Shown piece by piece: positions 55,121 to 63,660 of a DNA stretch of 64,000 nt (the stretch's first letter is position 1; every line of letters starts with the position of its first letter). Source of the DNA: Streptomyces sp. WAC08241 (GTDB lineage: Bacteria; Actinomycetota; Actinomycetes; Streptomycetales; Streptomycetaceae); NCBI GenBank assembly GCA_007858575.1, contig CP042279.1, positions 682,001-746,000 on the forward strand, read 5' to 3'. The translations under genes and the position numbers were made by a program. The notes beneath the pieces were generated by a model that saw only the letters and a program-made list of their open reading frames with translations, had not been told where the DNA came from and made no database searches.

Positions 55121-55747
55121 GTGCGCATCGGAGAGTTGAGTCGCAGGGCCGGGGTGTCCGTGCCGACGATCAAGTTCTACGTACGGGAAGGACTGCTCCC
55201 GCCCGGAGAGCTGACGAGCCCGAACCAGGCCTCGTACGGAGAGACGCACGTGCGGCGGCTCCGCCTGATCCGGGCGCTCCTCGACGTGGGCGGCCTGTCG
55301 GTGGCGGGGATCCGCGACGTGATCGTGGCGATCGACGACCCAGACCGGCCGCTGCACACGGTGCTCGGCGAGGCGGCGGACCACGTGGTGCCGCGGTACG
55401 AACGCGGGGACGGGTCCGGGATCGCCGAGGCGAGGAAGACGGCCGCCGCGCTGATCGAGGCGCGCGGATGGCGCACGTACGAGGGGAGCCCCGCGGCGGA
55501 GGCCCTGGCGACGGCGATCGCCGCGCTCGAGGAGGTCGGCCACGGCCGGTTCGTCGAGGTCCTCGACGCGTACGCGGACGCGGCGGAGCGGGTGGCGCGG
55601 GTCGACCTGGAGTACGTGGCGCAGCGGGTGGCGCGGGAGGAGCTCGTGGAGAGCGTGGTCGTCGGCACGGTCATCGGCGACGCCGTCTTCGCTGCCCTGC
55701 GCCGGCTCGCCCACGTGGACGCGTCGGACCGGGTCTTCGGGGAGTGA
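55121..55747 (+). CDS. MerR-family transcriptional regulator
   Basis: Intact, 208 residues from GTG 55121. The MerR winged helix is at the N-terminus (MRIGELSRRAGVSVPTIKFY; VREGLLPPGELTSPNQASYG), followed by a helical linker. The C-terminal effector domain has no cysteines typical of metal sensors, so the signal is probably organic. It is divergent from the membrane protein with a palindromic operator between them. Confidence 0.93.
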   Translation: MRIGELSRRAGVSVPTIKFYVREGLLPPGELTSPNQASYGETHVRRLRLIRALLDVGGLSVAGIRDVIVAIDDPDRPLHTVLGEAADHVVPRYERGDGSGIAEARKTAAALIEARGWRTYEGSPAAEALATAIAALEEVGHGRFVEVLDAYADAAERVARVDLEYVAQRVAREELVESVVVGTVIGDAVFAALRRLAHVDASDRVFGE

Positions 55748-55802
55748 CGGGATGTCCTGAAGGACTGATGGACTGACGGGCCGGCGGGCTGGTGGTGTGT
55801 TC

Positions 55803-55836
55803 GGTCGGTGCCGGTCGGTGCCGGTCGGTGCCGGTC
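55803..55836. repeat. 10-bp tandem repeat (ggtcggtgcc)
   Basis: ggtcggtgcc occurs three times head to tail with a partial fourth. It is in the gap after the MerR gene, and a hairpin follows. Confidence 0.7.
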
Positions 55837-55840
55837 GAGC

Positions 55841-55882
55841 GGACGGGGTGGCCGGGGCGTTTCGCCCCGCCACCCCCGTCCG
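55841..55882. terminator. Long hairpin between MerR and the convergent SIP gene
   Basis: ggacggggtggccggggcg (55841-55859) pairs with cgccccgccacccccgtcc with small bulges around a ttt loop, between two convergent stops. Confidence 0.75.
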
Positions 55883-55891
55883 AGAGGTCGC

Positions 55892-56726
55892 TCAGCTCTC
55901 CTGTTCGCGTTCCACCTGGTCGTTCCACTCGCGCTTGATCGCGCGCCAGGCCTCGTCCGTCTTGCCCAGGCGCCAGTAGCCCGAGATCGACAGGCGCTCG
56001 CGCGGCACCTCCCGGTCCAGGCGCAGGTGGCGGCGGAGCTCCTTCACGAAGCCCGCCTCGCCGTGGACGAAGGCGTGGACGTCGCCCGCCGGGAAGTCCA
56101 GCGTCCGGACCGCCTCGACCAGCGCCTCGCCCACCGGCCGGCCGCCCCGGTGGAGCCACGTGACGTCGACGCCCGCCGCCGTCTCCGGCTTCTGCTCCTC
56201 CGACGCGTCCTCGATCTCCACGAAGGCGTGCGCCCGCGCCCCGGCGGGCAGTTGCTCCAGGGCCGCCGCGATCGCCGGAAGGGCGCTCTCGTCGCCCACG
56301 AGCAGGTGCCAGTCCGCCGTCTCGTCCGGCGCGTAGCCGCCGCCGGGGCCGAGGAAGCGCACGGTGTCGCCCACCTCGGCGCGCGCCGCCCACGGACCCG
56401 CGAGGCCCTCGTCGCCGTGGACCACGAAGTCGATGGTCAGCTCGCGCCGCTCCGGGTCCCAGGCCCGGACCGTGTAGGTCCGCGTCGTCGGCCACTGCTC
56501 CCGGGGAACTCCTCCCGGATCCGCTCCATGTCGAACGGCTCCGGTAGGTGACGCCCTCGGGGGCGAAGAGCAGCTTCACGTAATGGTCGGTGTACTCGCC
56601 GACGTCGAAGCCGTCGAGCCCCGGACCCCCGAGGACGAGCCGCACCATGTGCGGAGTGATCCGCTCCGTGTGCACCACGCGCGCTTCGGTGGCCTTCGGT
56701 GACCTGCGGGCCGGCTGCTCTGCCAC
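55892..56726 (-). CDS. Siderophore-interacting protein (FAD ferric-siderophore reductase)
   Basis: About 278 residues from GTG 56726 (GGGGAG upstream). The FAD-binding domain has the RxYT motif in TTRTYTVRAWDPERRELTI, and the NAD(P)H-binding C-domain contains LLVGDESALPAIAAALEQLP and YWRLGKTDEAWRAIKREWND. It should reduce ferric siderophores in the cytosol to release iron. An iron box lies 23 bases upstream. Frameshifts near 56550 and 56508. It is monocistronic as far as can be seen here. Confidence 0.92.
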
Positions 56727-56748
56727 GACGTGCTCCCCTGACTCTGCG

Positions 56749-56769
56749 TACTTAGGTATGCCTAAGCTA
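56749..56769. promoter_or_regulatory. DmdR/IdeR-type iron box
   Basis: cttagg-tatg-cctaag (56751-56766) within acttaggtatgcctaagct is a palindrome matching the iron-box consensus TTAGGTTAGSCTAACCTAA well at both halves. It is placed to overlap the promoter of the SIP gene. Confidence 0.75.
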
Positions 56770-56810
56770 GCACCTCGCCGTGCGGACGGTCCGGTTCCGG
56801 CCCGGTCGGT

Positions 56811-57728
56811 TCAGCGCTCCAGGACCGGCAGCAGCCGTCCCACGGCCCCGGTGAGGCCCCAGCGCTTCACCAGCGCGTCCAGGGCCGCCGGATCGCGGGG
56901 CCCCGCGGGCAGGGCCGGGTCGAACTCCGGCAGCGGCACGTCGGTGGCGACCCGTACCACCGTCGGCGCCACGTCCAGGTACGCGGCCGCCTCCACGATC
57001 CCGCGCCGCTTGGCCGGAGTCAGCCTCGACGCCGGGTCCTCCGCCGCCGCCCGCACCCCCGCCAGGTCCCCGTACTCCGTGATCAGTTGCGCCGCCGTCT
57101 TCTCGCCGATGCCCTTCACGCCCGGCAGCCCGTCGCTGGCGTCGCCGCGCAGCGCCGCGAAGTCCGCGTACTGGTCGGCTGCACCCCGTACTTCGTACGG
57201 ATCAGCTCGCCGTCCACCAGGTCGCAGTCGCCGACGCCCTTGCGCGGGTACAGCACCCGCACCCCCGGGCGTCGTCCACCAACTGGAACAGGTCCCGGTC
57301 GCCCGTGACGACGTCCACCGGCCCGGCGGCCCGCCCCGTCAGCGTCCCGATCACGTCGTCCGCCTCGTACCCCGCCGCCCCGATCCGTGCGATGCCGAGC
57401 GCCGCCAGGACCTCCTCGATCACCGGCACCTGCGGAGACAGGGTGTCCGGCACCTCCTCCTCGTCCGGGCCCGTCTCCGTCTCCACGGCCACCCGGTGCG
57501 CCTTGTACGACGGGATCAGGTCCACCCGCCACCGCGGCCGCCAGTCCTCGTCCCAGCAGGCCACCAGATCGTCCGGGCGGTGGTCCTGGACGAGCCGGCC
57601 GATGAAGTCGAGCAGCCCGCGCACGGCGTTCACCGGCGTGCCGTCGGGGCCCGGACGGAGTCCGGCACGCCGAAGTACGCGCGGAAGTAGAGGCTGGCGG
57701 TGTCGAGGAGCATCAAACGTCGCGTCAC
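56811..57728 (-). CDS. 5'-3' exonuclease (FEN family)
   Basis: About 306 residues from GTG 57728. Acidic active-site motifs are [26 protein letters not shown] and [14 protein letters not shown]; the helix-hairpin-helix [20 protein letters not shown] follows. It corresponds to the stand-alone PolA N-terminal nuclease found in actinobacteria, which removes RNA primers or flaps. Frameshifts near 57645, 57270 and 57180. Confidence 0.93.
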
Positions 57729-57982
57729 CCGGCCGATCCTATGGCGCGGCGCGGCGCACCGGGGAGCACCGGAAACGGGACTTCCGGACCGCCCCTCCGT
57801 GACCCCCGTCACCTTTGCGTTTGCGACCTTCGGCCCCGGGCATGCGCGGCCCCGGAGTGAACCCCGGTGCGGAATCCGACCCAAGGATCCCGTACGCGAC
57901 GGGGCGCGGCCGATCCCGCGGGCTCCACGGTCCGGCCTCGCGGGGTGGCGGGCCGTTCTTCGTTCCTACCCGTGAGGTGTAT
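57729..57982 (+). promoter_or_regulatory. Long leader of the glycine-betaine transporter operon
   Basis: 254 bases separate the divergent exonuclease and transporter starts. They contain several complementary segments: cccggagtgaaccccgg, ggaatccgacccaaggatcc, and cccgcgggctccacgg with a later cgcgggg. A folded leader, possibly a c-di-AMP (ydaO) riboswitch, is suspected only from position and local sequence. No promoter is assigned. Confidence 0.4.
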
Positions 57983-59200
57983 GTGTCCAGGCTCCAGGCC
58001 GACCACCCGTACAAGGTGTTCGGCAGACGACCCGACGAAGCCGTCCGCAGGCTGGCGGACGGCGCCGATCGCGAGGAGCTGCGCGCCGAGGGGACGACAG
58101 CGGCCGTCGTGGACGCCGGCTTCGTCGTCGAGCCCGGCCAGATCTTCGTCGTGATGGGCCTGTCCGGCTCCGGGAAGTCCACGCTCCTGCGCATGCTCAA
58201 CGGGCTGCTCGAACCCACCGCCGGCCGGGTCCTCTTCGACGGCGACGACCTCACCGCGCTCTCCCCCGGGACCTGCGCGCGGTCCGCTCCCGCCGGATCA
58301 GCATGGTCTTCCAGCACTTCGCGCTCTTCCCGCACCGGAACGTCCTGGAGAACGCCGCCTACGGCCTGAGGTCCAGGGCGTGCCCCGCGCCGAGCGCGAG
58401 ACCCGCGCCGCCGAGGCCCTCGCCCTGTGCGGCCTCACCGGCTGGGAGAAGTCCTGGCCCGACGAGCTCTCCGGCGGCATGCAGCAGCGCGTCGGCCTGG
58501 CCCGGGCGCTCGCCACCGACGCCGACCTGCTCCTCATGGACGAGTCGTTCAGCGCGCTCGACCCGCTGATCCGCCGCGACATGCAGGACCAGCTCCTCGT
58601 CCTCCAGAAGCAGTTGAAGAAGACCATCGTCTTCATCACCCACGACCTCAACGAGGCCATGCGCCTCGGCGACCGGATCGCCGTCATGCGCGACGGCAGG
58701 ATCGTCCAGCTCGGCACCGCCGAGGACATCCTCGTCCGTCCCGCCGACGACTACGTGGCCTCCTTCATCCAGGACGTCGACCGCTCCCGGGTGCTCACCG
58801 CCTCCGCCGTCATGACGGAGGGCGCCGCCGCGGCCGACTGCCCGGACGACTGCGCCTGCCGGTCCGTCGGGCCCGACACCCTCGTCGCGGACCTGTGCGC
58901 CGTCGCCGCCGGCGCCCCGCACCCTGTGGCTGTCGAGGACCCCGACGGCACCGTCCTCGGACCGTGTTCCCGGAGCGCCTCCTCGGCGTGATGGGCGGCC
59001 TCGGCACGCACGACGCCACTGTGGACGACGACACCACGAAGGGCGTCGAGAACAGGCGCGCGGCCACCAAGGGCCCCGGCGCGGAGAAGGCCGGCGCCCG
59101 GAACGCCGTCACGGAGGGCGGCGCCGCCGAGAACACTCCCGCGAAGGGCGCCGAGAACGTCCCCGCCAGGAACGGCCAGGAGGTGACCGCCGGTGCCTAG
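57983..59200 (+). CDS. Glycine betaine/proline-type ABC transporter ATPase
   Basis: About 406 residues, GTG 57983 (GAGGT upstream; GTG 57977 also possible). Walker A is [17 protein letters not shown], signature [20 protein letters not shown], Walker [21 protein letters not shown], His switch [18 protein letters not shown]. This is the ProV/OpuAA branch. A CBS-like C-region follows ([20 protein letters not shown]), then an Ala/Gly/Glu-rich tail (residues ~345-406) with repeating KGxEN/EGGAAEN units. Frameshifts near 58269, 58373 and 58965. Its stop overlaps the next start by eight bases. Confidence 0.93.
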
Positions 59201-60986
59201 GCTGCCCCTCGGCCGGTGGGTCGACAGCTCCGTCGACTGGCTCCAGGCCCAGTTCTCCTGGCTCTTCGACGCCGTCACCACCGGCGTCACCGGCCTCTAC
59301 GACGGCATCGACGCCGTCCTGTCCGCGCCCCAGCCCCTGCTGTTCGCCGGCATCCTCGCCGTCGTCGCCTGGTGGCTGCGCGGCTTCGCCGCCGGCCTCC
59401 TCGCCTTCGCGGGCTTCGCGCTCGTCGACTCCGTCCAACTGTGGGACGAGGCGATGGCGACGCTCTCCCTGGTCCTCGTCGCCACCCTGGTCACCCTGGT
59501 GATCGCCGTGCCGCTCGGCATCTGGGCGGCCCGCTCGAAGACCGTCAGCGCCGTCATGCGGCCGGTCCTCGACTTCATGCAGACCATGCCCGCCATGGTC
59601 TACCTGATCCCCGGCATCATCTTCTTCGGCGTCGGCGTGGTCCCCGGCATCATCGCCACCATCGTCTTCGCGCTGCCCCCGGGCGTCCGGATGACCGAGC
59701 TCGGCATCCGCCAGGTCGACGGCGAACTCGTCGAGGCCGCCGAGGCGTTCGGCACCACCCCGCGCAACACCCTGCTGCGCGTGCAGTTGCCGCTCGCCCT
59801 CCCCACGATCATGGCCGGCGTCAACCAGGTCATCATGCTGGGCCTGTCCATGGTCGTCATCGCCGGCATGGTCGGCGGCGGCGGACTCGGCGGCGCCGTC
59901 TACCGCGCCATCGGCAACGTCGACATCGGCCTGGGCTTCGAGGCCGGCGTCTCCATCGTCGTCCTCGCCATGTACCTCGACCGGATGACCGGCGCCCTCG
60001 GCCGCCAGGTCTCCCCGCTGGGCCGCCGCGCCGCCGCCAAGGCGCGCGCCGCGACCGCCAAGCGCCCCGGCGCCAAGCTGTGGGCCCACCGCCCGCAGCC
60101 CGTCACCGCCCTCGTCGGCGTCGTCGTCCTCGCCCTCGTGGCGGGCGGCACCGGCTTCCTCGGCACCGGCTCCGGCCCGGGGAACGCCGGCGGCAACGGC
60201 AAGAAGGTCAGCATCGGCTACATCCCCTGGGACGAGGGCATCGCCTCCACGTACCTGTGGAAGGAGCTCCTGGAGCGGCGCGGCTACGAGGTCGACACCA
60301 AGCAGTTGGAGGCCGGCGCGCTCTACACCGGCCTGGCCGGCGGACAGCTCGACTTCCAGACCGACTCCTGGCTCCCGGTCACCCACGCCCAGTACTGGGA
60401 GAAGTACAAGAACAAGCTGGAGGACCTCGGCTCCTGGTACGGCCCCACGTCCCTGGAGCTCTCCGTCCCCTCGTACGTGAAGGGCGTCGACTCCCTCGCC
60501 GACCTCAAGGGCAAGGCGGGGCAGTTCAAGGGCCGGATCGTCGGCATCGAGCCCAGCGCCGGAATGATGGGCATCCTCAAGGACAAGGTGCTTGAGGAGT
60601 ACGGCCTGGAGGGCGAGTACAAGGTCGTCGACGGCTCCACGCCCGGCATGCTCGCCGAGCTGAAGCGCGCGTACGAGCGCAAGGAACCGGTCGTCGTCAC
60701 CCTCTGGTCCCCGCACTGGGCCTACTCCGCCCACGACCTGAAGAAGCTGAAGGACCCCAAGGGGACCTGGGGCAAGGGCGACGGCGTCCACACCCTCGCC
60801 CGTAAGGGTTTCACCGAGGAGAACCCCGAGGTCAGCGCCTGGCTGAAGGACTTCGAGCTGACCGAGAAGCAGCTCACGGACCTCGAAGCCGTCATCCAGG
60901 AGACCGGCAAGGGCAAGGAGCAGCAGGCCGTCCGCACCTGGCTCGACCGCAACCCGGGCCTCGCGGAGAAGCTCACCCCGCAGTAG
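59193..60986 (+). CDS. Fused permease/substrate-binding subunit of glycine betaine ABC transporter
   Basis: Intact, 597 residues. The N-terminal half is the ProW-type permease (RPVLDFMQTMPAMVYLIPGI; the EAA loop QVDGELVEAAEAFGTTPRNT); a linker and one more helix lead to a ProX-like binding domain (KKVSIGYIPWDEGIASTYLW; FQTDSWLPVTHAQYWEKYK; VVVTLWSPHWAYSAHDLKKL). The Trp and Tyr residues of these stretches form the aromatic box for quaternary amines such as glycine betaine. It sits in the membrane with the receptor on the outside. It pairs with the upstream ATPase. Confidence 0.94.
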   Translation: MPRLPLGRWVDSSVDWLQAQFSWLFDAVTTGVTGLYDGIDAVLSAPQPLLFAGILAVVAWWLRGFAAGLLAFAGFALVDSVQLWDEAMATLSLVLVATLVTLVIAVPLGIWAARSKTVSAVMRPVLDFMQTMPAMVYLIPGIIFFGVGVVPGIIATIVFALPPGVRMTELGIRQVDGELVEAAEAFGTTPRNTLLRVQLPLALPTIMAGVNQVIMLGLSMVVIAGMVGGGGLGGAVYRAIGNVDIGLGFEAGVSIVVLAMYLDRMTGALGRQVSPLGRRAAAKARAATAKRPGAKLWAHRPQPVTALVGVVVLALVAGGTGFLGTGSGPGNAGGNGKKVSIGYIPWDEGIASTYLWKELLERRGYEVDTKQLEAGALYTGLAGGQLDFQTDSWLPVTHAQYWEKYKNKLEDLGSWYGPTSLELSVPSYVKGVDSLADLKGKAGQFKGRIVGIEPSAGMMGILKDKVLEEYGLEGEYKVVDGSTPGMLAELKRAYERKEPVVVTLWSPHWAYSAHDLKKLKDPKGTWGKGDGVHTLARKGFTEENPEVSAWLKDFELTEKQLTDLEAVIQETGKGKEQQAVRTWLDRNPGLAEKLTPQ

Positions 60987-61015
60987 CCGCCCGACGGGAC
61001 CGGAACGGTTCCCGT

Positions 61016-61063
61016 CCGAAAAGGGGTGGTCGCCGTACGTGTCCGGCGACCGCCCCTTTTCGG
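61016..61063 (+). terminator. 19-bp hairpin after the transporter
   Basis: ccgaaaaggggtggtcgcc (61016-61034) pairs with 61045-61063 with one mismatch, 10-base loop, 30 bases after the stop. It is the longest stem in the window. Confidence 0.85.
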
Positions 61064-61159
61064 CACGACGCGAAACCCCGCCCCAAAGCTGCGTAAGGTT
61101 CAGGTAACCGACCGGTACGAGGATCGCGACGGACACGAGGCGAGAGGGAGGGAGCCGAC

Positions 61160-61708
61160 ATGGACGAGAAGGAGTCACCCCGTGTGGGCGCGGCCGTCAA
61201 GAGGCGCCGCAGAGCGCTCCAGCTCACCCTGGCCGTCGTCGCCTCCCGCAGCGGCCTCTCCGTGCCCTTCCTCAGCCAGGTCGAGAACGACCGGGCCCGC
61301 CCCAGCCGCCGCTCCTCGAACTCGTCGCCGGGGCCCTGGAGACCACGGCCGGCGAACTCCTCGCCGTCGCCGAGGCCTCCCGCACCGTCGACGTCGTCCG
61401 GTCCGGGGAGGACTCCCCGGCCTGCCCGAGGGCGTCCGGTCCCTCGTCCGGGGCCGGCACCAGTTGCACGCCCTGGAGTTCACCGGCGAGCAGGACGCGG
61501 GCCGCGAGTTCCAGCACCGCAACGACGAGCTGCTCTACGTGGCCGACGGCGCCGCCGAGGTCGAGGCCGAGGGCCGCGCCTACCGGCTCGACCGGGGCGA
61601 CACCCTCTACCTCTCCGGCGGGTGCGCCACCGCTGGCGCGCCACCGAACCCGGCACCCGGCTCCTGGTCGTGGCCGTGGGGGAGCACGTGGAGGCGGAGG
61701 AGGAATGA
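61160..61708 (+). CDS. XRE-cupin transcriptional regulator
   Basis: About 184 residues, GGAGGGAG upstream of ATG 61160. The helix-turn-helix is VGAAVKRRRRALQLTLAVVA; ASRSGLSVPFLSQVENDRAR. A cupin follows (LHALEFTGEQDAGREFQHRN; DELLYVADGAAEVEAEGRAY; LDRGDTLYLSGGVRHRWRA) and should bind a metal-dependent ligand. Typical roles are control of small catabolic operons. Frameshifts near 61310, 61420 and 61625. It runs on to the metal-receptor-like gene 60 bases later. Confidence 0.88.
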   Translation: MDEKESPRVGAAVKRRRRALQLTLAVVASRSGLSVPFLSQVENDRARPSRRSSNSSPGPWRPRPANSSPSPRPPAPSTSSGPGRTPRPARGRPVPRPGPAPVARPGVHRRAGRGPRVPAPQRRAALRGRRRRRGRGRGPRLPARPGRHPLPLRRVRHRWRATEPGTRLLVVAVGEHVEAEEE

Positions 61709-61768
61709 CGGGCCGGGGGATTCCGGGAGGACGGCCGCGAACGACCGAGGGATCCCGGAGGCACGGCG

Positions 61769-62494
61769 ATGAGGGTCGTCTCGCTCGTGCCCTCCCTCAC
61801 CGGAGGCCGTCGCCGTCACCCTGCCCGGCGCCCTCGTCGGCGCCACCGACTGGTGCGCGCACCCCGCCGGTCTCGACGTCGTCCGGATCGGCGGCACCAA
61901 GAACCCCGACGTCCCCGCGATCACCGCCCTGCGCCCCGACCTCGTCCTCGCCAACGAGGAGGAGAACCGCGCCCCGACCTCGACGCCCTGCGGGCCGCCG
62001 GACTCGACGTCCTCGTCACCGAGGTCCGCACCCTCGACCAGGGCCTGCGCGAACTGGAGCGGGTCCTCGCCGCCTGCGGCGCGCCCCGGCGGCCCCGCTG
62101 GCTGACGGAGGCCGAGGAGGCCTGGGCCGCGGTCGCGCCCCCGCGCCCGGAGGCGCCGCTCACCGCCGTCGTGCCGATCTGGCGCCGCCCCTGGATGGTC
62201 CTGGGCCGCGACACCTTCGCCGGCGACCTGCTCGCCCGCCTCGGGATCCGCAACGCGTACGCCGGCCACCCCGAGCGCTACCCCCGGCTCCCGCTCGACG
62301 AGCTCCGCGCCACCGCCCCCGACCTGGTGGTCCTGCCCGACGAGCCCTACCGCTTCACGCGCGACGACGGCCCCGAGGCCTTCCCCGGGACCGCCGCCGC
62401 CCTCGTCGACGGGCGGATGCTCACCTGGTACGGGCCGTCACTGGCCGAGGCTCCGGAGAGGCTCGCCCGGGCCCTGCGAGCAGCGCGCCGCTGA
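61769..62494 (+). CDS. Helical-backbone metal-receptor-like protein
   Basis: About 243 residues from ATG 61769 (GGAGG upstream). It resembles the BtuF/FecB-type periplasmic binding fold: VGATDWCAHPAGLDVVRIGG, TKNPDVPAITALRPDLVLAN, VPIWRRPWMVLGRDTFAGDL. It lacks a signal peptide or lipobox, so it probably stays in the cytosol. Its ligand may be a cobalamin or chelated metal, but this is not shown. Frameshifts near 61800 and 61975. It is convergent with the TDT gene and their ends overlap by about 70 bases. Confidence 0.78.
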   Translation: MRVVSLVPSLTGGRRRHPARRPRRRHRLVRAPRRSRRRPDRRHQEPRRPRDHRPAPRPRPRQRGGEPRPDLDALRAAGLDVLVTEVRTLDQGLRELERVLAACGAPRRPRWLTEAEEAWAAVAPPRPEAPLTAVVPIWRRPWMVLGRDTFAGDLLARLGIRNAYAGHPERYPRLPLDELRATAPDLVVLPDEPYRFTRDDGPEAFPGTAAALVDGRMLTWYGPSLAEAPERLARALRAARR

Positions 62495-63598
62495 CGAGCC
62501 CGCGCAGGGTGGGGAGACCGGCCACCAGCCAGGCCGCCACGAGGAACGCGTACAGCCCGACCGCCAGCCACCGGAAGGCGGCCAGACCGGTGTGCCCGGC
62601 CAGCCCCTCGGCGCCGGTCACGCACGTCCCGACCGGGAAGGTGAACGCCCAGAAGGTCATCGCGAAGCCCATGCCCCGGCGGCGCGCCCGCAGCACCATC
62701 GCCCCGGCGAGCGCCAGCCACAGCAGCGCGAAGCCCATGACGGGCACCCCGTAGAGGACGGCGAAGGCGGCGAAGCCGTGCGCGTACGGCTCGGGCAGCA
62801 CGCCCGGGGCCGCGTCGGCGAACTTGTTCGCGGCGGTCGTCGACTGGCCGAGGGACCGAGGACCAGGAAGAGGGTGGGGTGAGCGCGAGCGGCGGCGGAC
62901 CGCCGGTGACGAGCCGCCCGAAGACCAGGGGCAGCACGGCCAGGGTGGCGAGCAGGCTGAGGCCGAACAGCGCGTAACAGGCGATCAGGAGCGTCTGCCG
63001 GGCCTGCCCCGGGGGCAGGTGGGGACGAGCAGCGGGCCGAGGGCGGCGGAGACCATGGGGCGACCAGCGGCAGCAGCCACACCGGGGACGCGGTCTCGAT
63101 CCGGTGGTGCACCACCATGAGGTACGGGACGGCCACGGCCGCCACCAGGCCGATCAGCGTGCCGGCGCCGAACAGGACGGCGTCGAGCGCGACGGCCGCC
63201 GGGAGCCCGGTCCAGTCCCGGCCCACGACCAGGGCCCCGCCGCCGACCGCGAGCAGCGCCATTGAGAGGCAGCCGTAGAACGGGGCCACGGCCGGGTCCA
63301 GGAGGTGGGCGCGGGCCTGGTCGCGGTGGTGGATCCAGTGCAGCGCGCGGGCCGGGAGCAGGACGAGCAGCATCGCGAGCGACAGGGCCCAGACCGCCGC
63401 GCAGGCGGTACGGAGGCCGGGGACGTGCACCGGGAGGGCGGCGCCCGCGGTGGCGACGATCGCCGTGCCCATCACGGAGGCGTACCAGTTCGGTCCGAGG
63501 TGACGGACGGAGCGGACCCGGAGGCCCGGCCCGGCGCCGGGGTGGTGGCGCGGGGAGGGGTGCGGGACGGGGAGGTGCGACGCTTGCCATGGCTCCAC
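62421..63598 (-). CDS. TDT-family (TehA/SLAC1-like) membrane transporter
   Basis: About 393 residues from GTG 63598. The signature is LGPNWYASVMGTAIVATAGA, the usual start of the tellurite-resistance/dicarboxylate transporter (TDT) family. Ten hydrophobic segments follow, including ALDAVLFGAGTLIGLVAAVA, FGLSLLATLAVLPLVFGRLV and MGFAMTFWAFTFPVGTCVTG. The substrate may be a C4-dicarboxylate, an anion or tellurite. Frameshifts near 63060, 63025 and 62855. The end at 62421 lies inside the facing gene and may be shifted by an indel. Divergent from the LysR gene. Confidence 0.85.
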
Positions 63599-63638
63599 CG
63601 TCGTCCCGTTCCGGCACCCGGACCAGGGATCATGCGGC

Positions 63639-63650
63639 TATGACGTCATA
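63639..63650. promoter_or_regulatory. Perfect 12-bp palindrome tatgacgtcata
   Basis: It lies in the 62-base gap between the TDT and LysR starts, ten bases before the ATG of the latter. A LysR or other regulator site is likely. Confidence 0.6.
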
Positions 63651-63660
63651 AGCTGGGTTT

